From the NCBI GenBank assembly GCA_016802295.1, contig JAESIW010000071.1, forward strand, positions 186,001 through 250,000: a DNA stretch of 64,000 nucleotides. Direction: 5' to 3'. The translations under genes were made by a program, and so were the position numbers. The first letter of the stretch is position 1; every line of letters begins with the position of its first letter. The notes beneath the pieces were generated by a model. The model made no database searches, had not been told where the DNA came from, and saw only the letters and a list, made by a program, of their open reading frames with translations. The stretch is from Brachionus rotundiformis (taxonomy: Eukaryota; Rotifera; Eurotatoria; Ploima; Brachionidae). Shown piece after piece: positions 34,401 to 45,801 of the stretch.

Positions 34401-35548
34401 GCTAAATATCCGGGGATAACCTGAATTCATCACTTTTGATAATTTATTTAAAAAACAACAACAACAACAAAAACCAAATTCACGGACAATGGTGTTACCA
34501 TGGCAACCATGGTCTCAATTTTCTCTCTCCACAATTAATTTATCCCGTTTAGAAATTTCCTAAGATTAAATACAGGCTCATACGAGAGCCATTAATCAAA
34601 AGATAAACCAATCGCTCTAAAACAATCAGTGTTCTAACTTATTGTCAATCTTGAGTATCAACTTAATGTTATCTTCCAAGATAAAATGTTTAGATAGGCT
34701 AGAGAGTGTGTATCGTCTTCATAGCACAACAAAAAGTGAAATACATTTACTTTCATTAATAAAAAGTATAAATATTTAAAAATCAAAAGTTAAAATGGGA
34801 TCAAGATAAATTTTGTCAATCTTGAGTTTATCTCTTTTGGTTGTTTTAGTTTTAGTTTTAATGTAAGATAAGTCAAGATCGTTGAGTCTAGGGCAAAAAT
34901 TTTCTTTCAAAGCTCTTAAAGTTTTTCTTTATATTTTTTTAAATCCGTTCAAATCGAACAAAATCATAGACTAAATTAAAACTTCAATTAATCAATTGAA
35001 ATTCGAGTCTCGTTTAGAGACTTGTTTTCAATTTGTTAATTGAAAAATAAAAAATATAAAAAAAAATGTATATAGAGAGAGAGAATTTTTTTGGCATGAC
35101 TTGATGAATTAGAATTCAATAGATCAAGTCGATTCTAGGACACGGTGCCGCCTCTTTATCACAGTGATTATTCAGGTAATAATGAAGATGGTTTCTAAGG
35201 TGACACGATGGAAAAAGTATTTGAGCACACTGATTGCTAGCTTATAAACAAATAATTTTAATAAAAGACAAGAAAAAATAACAAACAAAGTCAACAAAAT
35301 TCCAATTTTGAATTGAGTCAACTTCAGTATATTGAAATATAACAATAAAATGATGCTTGAATAAATTAAATTTTATGTTTTTTTTGTACGTAAGCTTTAT
35401 GGTCGCTTTTAATGGATATGATTCAGTAAAGTTTACTAGCTTCTAGCTCAGAGCTATTGTCTTTTATTAAAATAAAGCTTCTTTGAATAAAAATCCAATA
35501 TTGGCTCTTACCTGTTGATATTCTTCTTGCTTTCGGCTTGGATCTCAT
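31401..35548 (-). CDS. PRDM16/MECOM-like: PRDM3/PRDM16 (MECOM, hamlet)-type zinc-finger transcription factor, reduced
   Basis: Five exons: 35548-35512, 33862-33364, 33298-33013, 32938-32805 and 32748-31401. Phases agree and give about 767 residues. Exon 1 encodes MRSKPKARRIS, like the conserved N-terminus of vertebrate PRDM16/MECOM. Exon 2 has only a weak trace of a PR/SET domain (NGTELVFDF near its end). Exons 3-4 encode three C2H2 fingers including GKTFASSSGLKQH and the diagnostic YTQFSNLCRHKRSH. The last exon carries two CtBP-type motifs (PINLS and PLDLS), three C-terminal fingers (KSFPRSANLTRHLRTH and so on) and a long acidic stretch. This is the EVI1 order with six fingers in place of about ten. 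It probably represses transcription through CtBP in neural or other cell-fate choices. The first intron is 1,649 nt and contains an X-box. Confidence 0.92.
34494..34507. promoter_or_regulatory. RFX-type X-box in PRDM intron 1
   Basis: GTTACCATGGCAAC matches GTNRCC-AT-RGYAAC exactly. It lies within the long first intron of the PRDM gene, followed at once by CATGGTCTC. Confidence 0.55.
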
Positions 35549-38500
35549 TCTTTGACGACTTATTGATTATTACTTTTACATAAAAATTAACAAAAAATAT
35601 ACAAAATTGGACGGAATTATCTATAAATAAAAATTAAAATTAAAAAAAAAAATTTCGTCTCTTTATTAAAATGGGAAAAATAAATTGTAACTATAAAGCT
35701 TAGCAGTTCTGACAAATCTCACCGAGTTTTAATTATACATACATCTTTTTTTTTTTCTCTTTTATTATTTTTAATTTTATTAGTGTTTAATTTAGCGTTT
35801 TGCTCGGACACAGGAAGAGGAAAAAAAATCAATTTTTATTCTTTATTTTTTGCGTGAATTTCAAAGATTATTTGCCTTAAGTCTAATTAAGAAAATCTTG
35901 ATATGATTGATAAGTTATTTTACTTGACTTGCCAATGCTTGCTCACTTTTTTTTCCAATTTTTTTAATTAAAAAACGCTGATCCTCTTTCAGGTAGATTC
36001 TAAACTAAATTTTCTCCAGCAACGAAAAGATTTTATATTTTTTGATTACACTTTAGCATGTGAAGAATACTGAAAAAGAAGAGAAAATTTTCAAAAATTA
36101 TAATAAAATAATAAATCCATTGACAACCAAAAATAAATCTAGCTTAATAAAAAAAGAGAGAGAGAGAGAAACAAAAATGCCACTAGACAATTTGAGTCGA
36201 GTTGTTTGACTGTTGATTTCTAATAATTTCGACTTAAAAAAAATATATATATATAAAATAATTTTAAGTTTTCATAAAAATTTTATTAAAAAGACAAAAG
36301 TAATTTTTGTTGAGCAATTAAACGCTCTCTCTCTTTTATTAAACTGAAGAAGTGTTTTCAAGCTATTAAAATCTGATTAAAAATAAATTTCTTGTACGGA
36401 TATCGATTTAAATAGAGAAAAAATAATAATATAAATTTATTACCTATATATATATATATATATATATCTTGATATTTACTTTGCTCGTTCCTGAATGAAT
36501 GCCTACACTCTTTGCTTAGAACTTTGGAAAAATATTTGATAACTCTTCCTGCTGCTAATGGCTCTTGAGACTAATGGAACTCTCAAAGATACCGCTTATT
36601 GATTTCTTATCTGCTAAGCGCTCAAATGTCTCCAAATCGACCTATTCAGGTAGCATTTGCATTTTAATCAAAAGTAAACATATTATGGATGAGGGTTTTG
36701 TTTTCTTTGGATAAATTTTTAATGTGAGATATCAGTTTTTCTAAAACTTAACTCGAAACAATTGTCACATTAGAGAGAAAGACAAGATAAAATCAGGTAA
36801 GAACTAGTTAGAAAAACACTACTCTTAAAAATTCTATTTTCTTCAGCTCGAAACAAATTTGGAGATTTTTTTCATTTCGAAATCTCATCATAAATGATCA
36901 ACAACTCTGTTTCCATAACAAAATACACAAAAAAGTATATAAAAAATTCTGATGAAACCTGAATGATTTAGGAGAAAATATATTATGAAATTGATAAAAC
37001 TTTTTACTGCTAGCGTTTGCACAAGACCACCTTAGTCACCACGGTTAGAAATAAAATAAAATTTAAATTTTTAAAACAATAAACAATTATAATTTTAGAT
37101 CAAATTACTCTTGGTAGTAGAGCTCTTTTTTTCTTTTTTCTTTTTTTTTTTGTTAAACAAAAATTGAATTATCAAATAGATTTTCAGGTAGATTTTTTAA
37201 GCAAATTTAAATTAGCTCTTAGCTATTCGACTAAATAGAAACCAAGTCTGGCCCTTTATTGTTTACAAGCTAATCAAATTCTTGACTTTGGCTGATAACT
37301 ATGGGACAATAGCGACATGGTTGCTAATCGAATGCCGGACTAAATATCCAAAAACTGTCCACATGCACATTTCTAGAAACTAGGCCTGACTAGAATCCAA
37401 CTCTCTCTCTCTCTCTAATTTAAAGTATCTCTATTCTAAAGCTCTATTTTTTAAAATGTTTTTTTTAATATTTTTTTGTCACAATTCCATTAGTATTCAA
37501 AATCAGGTAAAAATTAGTATCATTGAAAAACTAGAGCGAGTCATCTTTGCGGATGACCCGGACAATAAAATCAATACTCTATTGTTCTCAGTAATTATCA
37601 GTTCTGCCCTTGGCAACAAAATAACAATTGACTAAATATTCTTAAAATATTTTCTCTAAATTTAATTAAAACACTACAGGAAATTCTTTCTAAAACCGAA
37701 CTTTACCTCTGGGTCTTGGACAAATCTCTCTAGAAAAAAAAAAAAAAAATTTAGATAAATAAATACTAAAAATAGTTTTTATTTTATTCTTTTTTATGTT
37801 GACAAAATATCATGTTATTTATAATAACCAGCATATTTATGCCAGAGTGAGCATATCAGGTTACTGCAAATCTTCTTCCATTTACTAAATTCAATATCTG
37901 CCTTAGATATTTTAGGTCAAATTTTTTCAAAGCGCGCTGGCTACTGTTACAAAGACTGACCTGTGACACATTCACACAAACTATTCGTCAAGTGCAATCT
38001 TTGTCACCTGACTCACCGATTGCTCAAGATAAAAATATAATAAATATATTAAATAAAAATTTCACTGCTAAATTAAAAATAAATAAAAAATAAAAATAAC
38101 TCTATATAAACTCAAATATTTTTCAATTGTACTAATAAAGCTTCAGCAAAAGTGACAAATTTAAATTAAAGAGGCCATTATAAACTAGTCACTTGAAATA
38201 GAAAAAAAAATTAAAAAAAAAAAAAATTATTATTCACAAACTATTCCTTGTCTTTCAATTTAATTTGATCGCTTATCACTTGACAATTCTGGTCCATTGG
38301 GAAAAAATAAAATAATAAAAATATCGAAATTTTTTTTTTCTTTTTTATTTTATATATATTTAAATATTAAGTGTCTGTTTTGTGTCGAAAATATATTTCA
38401 AGTAGCTTGATTCCAATAAAAACAATAATAAAAAATACATCATATATATACTGAAAATTAGCTGAATCTTGTTGTGATTTACTTAAATACTTTTATAAAC

Positions 38501-39727
38501 CTTTATATTTGTAGGCTTTTTTTTTCGAACGTAACTAAATCATTTTGATAATTTTATAAACACTCTTTAAATATTTAAAACCATTAAATCTTCAATCACT
38601 TAGATACAGATTTGTTTGTTTATCTGACTTATGGAATTTTAAATTTAAAATAGACTCTAGAAAAAAAATTTATTAATTCTCTATATATGAAAAAAAATTA
38701 AAATTAAAAAAAAACTTTTTATGCCATGAGATACTTGATCTAATATTTATTCTCTTTTTTGTTTCCAAGAATTATTATAAAAAATTCTGAAAACAAACTA
38801 GTCCGGAAACATTTTAATCCCATATCGATCGAAAATTCGATCGCACACCGTCGCTATGATAATAATTTTATCTCTTTCACTGAGAAATCGGATATTAGAA
38901 AAATAATCATCCAAAAATTTATTCTCCTAATGACAAGATAAGGCCTAATTATTGATGAAATTTTTCTTTCCGGTAAGCCAAAAGCTGCAAATGGCTTGTT
39001 AACATGTCTAATCATTTTTATCATCTTTCAGGACTCTTCAAAATAGGAAAATAATTAGATATTTTATTGGCATTTTTGCTATTAAACGATGCAAATCATC
39101 AAAATTATGATTCGAAATATCTTAGCAACTCAAAATTAAAAAGATAATCATAATCATCACTGTCTCTATTTACCTAAGGTTATTAAATAATTTAATTTTC
39201 CGTCTGTCAAGTCTGTTTTCGGGCAAACTTTTTAAAATTTTTCAAAAGACTTAATTGTTTTTCAATTATAATAAAAATTTTTCATCTATTAAATATTTTG
39301 ATTATTAATTAATATATCTATTAAATTTTAATTACTAATTTATAAATTAAAAACTGAAAATATATTTTTTTGCTGAGCATTTTATTAGCTGATTGGTAGA
39401 TGCCAACTTGGCACATTTGGTAAAATTATTCCAGACAAAAATAATTAATAAAATTAATTTTCGCTTTAGATAAGCTAGTCTGAACAAGATGTTAGTTTAG
39501 CTTATAGACAAGCATTTCTCAAAAGCATTGCTACTTTGTATAATTATTTTAAAAAATTAAAAATAAAATTCTTTTTTTATAAAAAAATCTTTATTTACAC
39601 TTGAATATAATCTTTTTTTGCTTTTTTTGAAAAAATAATCTTTTATAAAATTATGTAAGAATCAACCCCCCTCCATCACCATGAAAACTATAATAATTAT
39701 TTTCTCTTTTTTTTGTTATAAAGCTGA
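35549..39727. other. 4.2-kb gene-free interval upstream of PRDM
   Basis: The longest gene-free stretch in the window. It contains simple repeats such as a GA run near 36152-36172, a TA run at about 36446-36468 and a CT run near 37400-37416. No reading frame here has coding character. As it abuts the first exon of a developmental transcription factor, it probably carries its promoter and enhancers; this is inference from position only. Confidence 0.5.
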
Positions 39728-39988
39728 ATGAAGCATTTGAAATTTATCGCCAGAACAGTACTTGTTGAAGATAACCAAGTCGATAAAGCTCTAAAAGCAT
39801 TGAACAAAGTGCTATCTTCGGAGAAAGTAATCGAGACATCACGTCGTTGGGAAACATACGAAAAACCATTCGAACGCCGCAATCGTCTTTCTTTCCAGAA
39901 ATGTATGCAAATCTATTCTAACGAAATAGACCGCAAAGTTAGATTTATTGTGCGCAAGAACCGTGAAAATCCGTACCCTTGGGATTAA
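39728..39988 (+). CDS. MRPS21: Mitochondrial ribosomal protein bS21m
   Basis: A single frame of 86 residues, the size of the family. It begins MKHLKFIARTV, a near-invariant start of animal MRPS21, and continues with the basic YEKPFERRNR and KVRFIVRKNRENP segments. It is a small-subunit protein of the mitochondrial ribosome. The N-terminus doubles as an import signal in this family. The ATG follows a polypyrimidine stretch and AAAG by four bases. The ICMT start is only 55 bp after its stop, on the same strand. Confidence 0.92.
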   Translation: MKHLKFIARTVLVEDNQVDKALKALNKVLSSEKVIETSRRWETYEKPFERRNRLSFQKCMQIYSNEIDRKVRFIVRKNRENPYPWD

Positions 39989-40043
39989 ATAATCTAATAA
40001 AAGCTTATTTTAAAAGAAAAGATTTAATTTTTTTAATTACACA

Positions 40044-40922
40044 ATGTCTAATCAAGAAAAAGATAATTATATATATTCAGTTCTTTTAAGCTTTACGCCA
40101 GTCCTCATCACAAGCACTCTCTATTTTCTTATGTCAATTTTTGTGCATGTGTCCAACTTTTGGTGGCTCCTCTTTACCATGTTCATATTTCTATCAAGCA
40201 ACATAGCATCCATTGTCACACTCTATTCGATAATGATTTACAAGATTTACTGGAGAAGTGCCCTGATCACCAATGTATTTCTCATTGGATACATGTTGGT
40301 TGCACAGCAGTCTTTTCCCACACTGAACACATTCGGCTATTACTTGATGGTATTGAGCTTTTTTCACCTAAGTGAATTTGTCTTCACTGCATTGTACAAT
40401 CCACTAGAGGTGTCCACTAGTTCTTTTCTCCTAAACCACAGCAAGGAGTACGCAATAGCCGCCTTATCATCATGGATCGAATTTTTCATCGAGGCGCTGG
40501 TATTTCCAACATTGAAGCAAAATTTGTACATGCGTTGTATCGGTCTGTCACTTTGCCTATTTGGAGAAAGCTTCCGCAAGCTGGCCATGTACACCGCGGG
40601 AAAAAACTTCAATCATTACGTACAAGAGACCCACCACAAAGGACACGTTTTGGTCACTCAAGGAGTTTACCGGTTGGTTCGACATCCATCCTATTTTGGC
40701 TGGTTCTATTGGTCAATTGGCACCCAAATTCTACTGGCAAATCCAATATGCACCATTCTATACACAATAGTATCATGGAAATTTTTCAAATCCAGAATTA
40801 TCTACGAAGAATATTATTTGATAAAATTTTTTGGATCTCAGTACACCAACTATCAAAAAAAAGTGTTCACTGGTGTTCCATTTGTCAAAGGTTTTGTGCT
40901 TATTGATGAAAGTCTTGACTAA
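40044..40922 (+). CDS. ICMT: Protein-S-isoprenylcysteine O-methyltransferase
   Basis: A single exon of 292 residues (human 284). Several hydrophobic segments fill the first two thirds. The C-terminal catalytic module shows ETHHKGHVLVTQGVYRLVRHP, the cofactor-binding RHPSYFGWFYW, and a conserved RIIYEEYYLIKFFG followed by YQKKVFTGVPF. It methylates the C-terminal prenylcysteine of CAAX proteins such as Ras in the ER membrane. It sits between MRPS21 and NitFhit in a compact same-strand row. Confidence 0.95.
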   Translation: MSNQEKDNYIYSVLLSFTPVLITSTLYFLMSIFVHVSNFWWLLFTMFIFLSSNIASIVTLYSIMIYKIYWRSALITNVFLIGYMLVAQQSFPTLNTFGYYLMVLSFFHLSEFVFTALYNPLEVSTSSFLLNHSKEYAIAALSSWIEFFIEALVFPTLKQNLYMRCIGLSLCLFGESFRKLAMYTAGKNFNHYVQETHHKGHVLVTQGVYRLVRHPSYFGWFYWSIGTQILLANPICTILYTIVSWKFFKSRIIYEEYYLIKFFGSQYTNYQKKVFTGVPFVKGFVLIDESLD

Positions 40923-41105
40923 AATATTTTGATTATTAATTATTATAACTATTAATTACACTAATTTTTATTTAAATATGAAAATAAACTTTTGTGAGAG
41001 TAAAAATAATGTATATATTTATGTGTTGACAAAAATAGACTCGGTACTCATTACCCGATTATATTAATGAATATTGAAAAATATCATTAATTTTTAGATT
41101 AACTA

Positions 41106-43606
41106 ATGAATTTGAATAATTTAAATTTTTTCAAGAATTTTAAATTATCCCTCAGATTTTGTCAAAGAATGTCTTTAATTAGTGTCCCATCATCAAATAC
41201 TGAAGACTTGTTAACCTCTAGGACAAGTAAGCATAAGATAGGCATTTGCCAACTAACCTGCAATGAAGACAAAAACCAAAACTTCATGACATGCCAAGAT
41301 TTGATCACCAGAGCTAAGAACCAAGGCGCTGAGGTAGCTTAAAAAAATTGCTCATTTAAAAAAATTCAAGTTTTTTAAAAGATGGTATTTTTGCCAGAGG
41401 CCTGTGATTACATTGAAAAATCAGTAGGTGCATCTATTGAAAAAGGTGAGACTTTGGAAGGCGAATTTATTGCCAAATTCAAAGAGTTAGCATCAAAACT
41501 CAAAATATGGATCTCAATTGGAAGTTTTCATAGAAAATTGGGAACTCACGAACACCCAAAGATTTACAACACATCTGTTATTTTGAATGATAAAGGTGAA
41601 ATTAAAGGAATTTATGACAAAGTTCATTTGTTTGAAGTTAATTTAAAAAATGGTGATGTCATAACTTCACTCAAAGAGTCTGATTATACAATTCCCGGTA
41701 CTGATTTTTACATGCCTATGGAAAGCCCTATAGGCACTCTAGGAAATTGTATTGTATGTTGAAAGATAAATTGAAAATAAAATGTTATTATCTTTTTTTA
41801 AAGTGTTATGATTTGAGATTTCCTCAAATGAGCAATATATTGAGGAAATTCGGTGCTGAAGTTTTGACATATCCGAGTGTTTTTACAGAACCAACTGGTG
41901 AAGCTCATTGGGAAACATTACTTCGAGCTAGAGCTATAGAGAATCAGTGTTATGTAATTGCAGCAGCTCAAGTTGGTAAGCATAATGAAAAAAGGTCATC
42001 TTATGGTCATTCAATGGTGGTCGATCCATGGGGTCGGGTTATGGTTGATTTAAAAAAAGAAAGCCCATGTGTTCAAGTAGTAGAGCTTGATTTTGCCTAT
42101 TTGAACCAAGTTAGAAAATCAATGCCAATACTGAACAGTGTTAGATCAGATCTCTACCTTCAATATCCGATCATTAAAAGTAATAAAGTAATAAAGATTA
42201 AAATTCTTAATTTTTAATTATTTTTAATTTAGAAAATATTGATCAGGATTTTTATGAATTTAGCGAAGCAATAAAGCTTGATAAAAGAGTGGTATTTTTA
42301 GAGACTCAACATTGCATTGCTTTTGTGAATATCAAGCCTATTGTGCCAGGACGTAATTGAAAAATTATTTATTTTAATCAATTAGTAATTGTGGTTTAAG
42401 ATGTACTTCTAATCCCAAAGCCAATTCGCAATAGGGTAGAAGACATGACCAGCGAAGAGGCTATTGACTTGTTTCATACAGCAAAATATGTTGCGAGCAA
42501 GCTAGAGAGGCACTTTAATGGTACTTCGTTGAATTTTGGCATTCAAGATGGACCAGAATCTGGTCAGTCTGTTAAAGTAATTAATTTTTTTGATTCACAT
42601 TAAAGTCTGAAGAGTGAGATTAGAATTTAGAAAAAGTGAAAACTTTCTTATCTTAAAGATTGGTATTATATCTTATATCTAAATTCAATTAAATGAATCA
42701 TCTCTTAAGTAATCGAAAATTTATAATTTAATTTTAAGGTTATAAGACGGAGTAAAATATAAAATGTATAAATTTTTTTAAAAAGAAAGATAAAAAAATA
42801 TGTAATAGTATTTTTTTGTTAATCGAATTAGTTTAAAATTTGTAAAAATTAAATAGAAAAAAGCCTAAGCTTTAAAAGTCAATCAATTAGAAATTATTTA
42901 TTTAAATATATTTCAATACAATTATATTTTAAAAGGGTTAGGTGTTTATTAAATACAATATATAAATTTACCCAATATGATAAAATGATGCATTAATAAC
43001 ATCATTAATTGAAATAAATTTTATAATAATTAAAATAAGTTAATTAGCAGATTATTAGCAATGTGACGTAAATTAATTAAAATATCTTAAAGAATCATTT
43101 TATTTTTCGAAAAAAAGTTTTGGATTATTTAATAAAGATATTATGAAAAATAAAAAAAAAATAATTTTCTCAAATTAAAAGATAGTTTTACTAAATGAAA
43201 ATTTGTAATAAAAGAAAATAATTATTTTTGTTAATTTCCTTGTAGAATAGTTATATCTAAATTTGGTTTGTTTGTGCACATAAATTCTTAATTTTTAATT
43301 TAGTTTGAATAATTTTTTAAAGCGGAGATAAAAAATGACGGAAATTTCTAACTTTTTTACAATCAATATTCAAATAATTAACTTTTTTTAGACTAGATTT
43401 TTATAATTTCTAGATAAATTATTAAACATCTTTATTTCTTATAGCACGTTCACATGCATATTTTGCCTAGACGAAAAGGTGACATGGAACCAGATGAAAT
43501 ATATGATAAATTACGCGACCATGACAAAGACATGTCAACTGGACTGCGGTCTATGGAACAAATGGAGCAAGAAGCTCTTCAATTAAGAAAACTTTTTGGT
43601 TATTAA
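41106..43606 (+). CDS. NitFhit: NitFhit fusion protein (nitrilase-like Nit1 plus Fhit)
   Basis: Six exons: 41106-41333, 41382-41753, 41804-42179, 42233-42352, 42401-42576 and 43445-43606. Phases agree and give 477 residues. The N-terminal carbon-nitrogen hydrolase has the triad Glu in VFLPEACD, Lys in YDKVHLF, and Cys at the start of exon 3 (CYDLRFP), plus RARAIENQCYV and YGHSMVVDPWG. The C-terminal HIT domain has PGHVLLIPK, FGIQDGPESGQS and the histidine triad HVHMHILP in exon 6. Nit1 acts as a deaminated-glutathione amidase and Fhit cleaves Ap3A-type dinucleotides. Flies and nematodes also encode them fused. The first 25 or so residues are basic and aliphatic and might be a mitochondrial signal; a second Met follows at about residue 22. 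The last intron is 868 nt. Confidence 0.97.
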
Positions 43607-43641
43607 ACTATCTTTATTTAGATAAAAAAAGATAAAATAAA

Positions 43642-44678
43642 TCATTCACCTAAATATTTAGGTGTTCTTTTTTCTTTAAATGCAGTAAGACCTTCAATGC
43701 GATCTTTGGTCGGTATAAGTCTGGAATAGCACAACTCTTCTATTTTCAGGCCAGTTTGAATGTCCACATCGGCACCCGAATCAATTGCACTTTTTGCCAT
43801 TTGGATAGCAATGGGCCCATTTTTGACAATCTCACCCGCCATCTGCAGGGATTTTTTGTAGGCTGCATCCCCTTGGTCGTTTTGCTTTTGACTATAGTTG
43901 ACTATGCCATATTCTAGAGCTTCGTTGCCATCTAAAATCTTGGCAGTGTAAATCAACTCTTTTGCTTTGTGTATGCCGATTAATTTGGTTAAACGTTGCG
44001 TACCACCTGCACCGGGTATTATCGCCAGCTTTGTCTCAACTAGACCCATTTTGGCCGAAGATGACGCTACTCTTATATCACAGGCTAATGCCATTTCCAA
44101 ACCTCCTCCAAGAGCTACGCCATCTATAGCTGCTATTATTGGCACTGGCAAACGCGATAATTCATCAAACAATTTCCGGGTTCTGGAAACAAAGGGTCCA
44201 ACTTCATCTTGTTGCATTTTGGCCCTTTCTTTTAGGTCAGCGCCAGCACAGAAAACGCCCGGAACTAAGCTGCGAATAATTATGCACCTGGCTTTTCTGT
44301 CATACCGAACACTGTTCACAAACACTTCAAACTATTTACGAAAATTAAGACATTATCTTGTCTTTTAAGAAATATCTTTTATCCTACCTCAAAGAGTAAT
44401 TTTTTACTAAGAGAATTTTTGCCAAGCGATCTATTTAGTTGAAGTTCAACAATTCCTTCACTTAAATTTTGAACAATTAGCTCTGATTGCTCATTACCTG
44501 TCGAGTTTGATGTTTGTCTCAAAATGGTATGATAAGAGCTTGGACTTTCTAATTTTGATTTAGTTTCGATTAATAACTTGGATAAGATAGGACTTAAGCT
44601 TGACCATTTTCGAGTTATTAATTGAGAATTCAGTGTGTTTTTGACTAATTTTACCAAATTGTACCTAAGAATAACCAT
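43642..44678 (-). CDS. AUH: Methylglutaconyl-CoA hydratase, mitochondrial
   Basis: Two exons, 44678-44388 and 44331-43642, join in phase 0 (LLFE then FEVF) to give 326 residues (human 339). The first 60 residues are basic with few acids, as in a mitochondrial targeting peptide. The crotonase fold shows NSLSKKLL, the oxyanion-hole stretch FCAGADLKERAKM, ALGGGLEMALACDIR with a catalytic Glu, and GLVETKLAIIPGAGGTQRL with the second Glu. The end AFKEKRTPKYLGE is AUH-specific among crotonases. It hydrates 3-methylglutaconyl-CoA in leucine breakdown; the human protein also binds AU-rich RNA. Its stop is 35 bp from the NitFhit stop, so the 3' UTRs probably overlap. Confidence 0.95.
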
Positions 44679-45767
44679 TTTTATACTAAATTACGATTTT
44701 TTTTAAATTAAATAGCTTCTATAATGTATAAGCTTTATTTTTAGCAATCAAATCAGAGCCAAATTTTTCTTAACTTTGGTAGCATAAATTTAAATTTAAA
44801 AAGTTGGATAATTTTGCATTATTTTTTAATAGATTATCCATAAATAAATTTACATCATCAGCTAAATAGATACACTTTTAGGATTAGCTTTTTTGGAGAT
44901 TTTAATGCCAAAAAAAATTTTACATGAAATTATTTACAGAATTAAAATGTTTATTAAAAAAAGGCTAAGCATTGACAAACATTCCCAATATTATTAATTT
45001 TTTTCATATTTATAAGCTTTGAAAATGTCAGGATTAATACTATTTTTAAATCTATATTTAGATAAATTCTCAATTTATCAGAATTCATTTACATGCAAAT
45101 TAATTGGTGCCATCAAAAAAATATATTAATTCTATAAAATTGAATTATATTTTTTTTAAATATCGATTGTAATAAGATAAGAAATAATTAGAAGTATTTT
45201 ATTTTCCTATTAAAATGAAAATAAAAAAAAAAAGGATAATTTTTGGAAAAAAGTTTATCTTTTAAATTTCAGCAAAAAATAAGAAGTAAAAATAAAGTAT
45301 CTTTTTTCATTTAAGAAAAATGGCTGCTATCATTGGTAACATGATACTAACAATCAATAGATGAAATAGATTGCACAATTTTTTTAATAATAAATTTATT
45401 CATAAAGTAAAATATCAATCTGTTGATGGTACAATTATTTTGAGTATTTTACAGATCTTTTAAAGTTTCTTATCTGTCTTTTTTCTCAATCGGATTGGAA
45501 TTTTCAAAATTTCATTTATTTAAAACTAAAAAATAATCAATAGATATTTTAAATGTTCTCATGTCGATATAGATTACTACTTAATATATTTTTTTGCAAG
45601 TAATTACAATTCGCAGATAACTTAAATCTTAAAAAGCCTATTTCAATATGTGCAAATTAAATAAAATGAACTCAAGCTGCTAAATAAGATTAGTTAAGGT
45701 TTTCCGAAATTGGTTAGAAACAAAAACGTTTAAGAAGAACATAATTTTTAGGCAAAAAGCTATTAAT

Positions 45768-45801
<34 letters not shown>

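Noticed and set aside
38759..38941. 60-codon frame in the gap upstream of PRDM
   Set aside because: No ATG, composition equal to background, no family resemblance.
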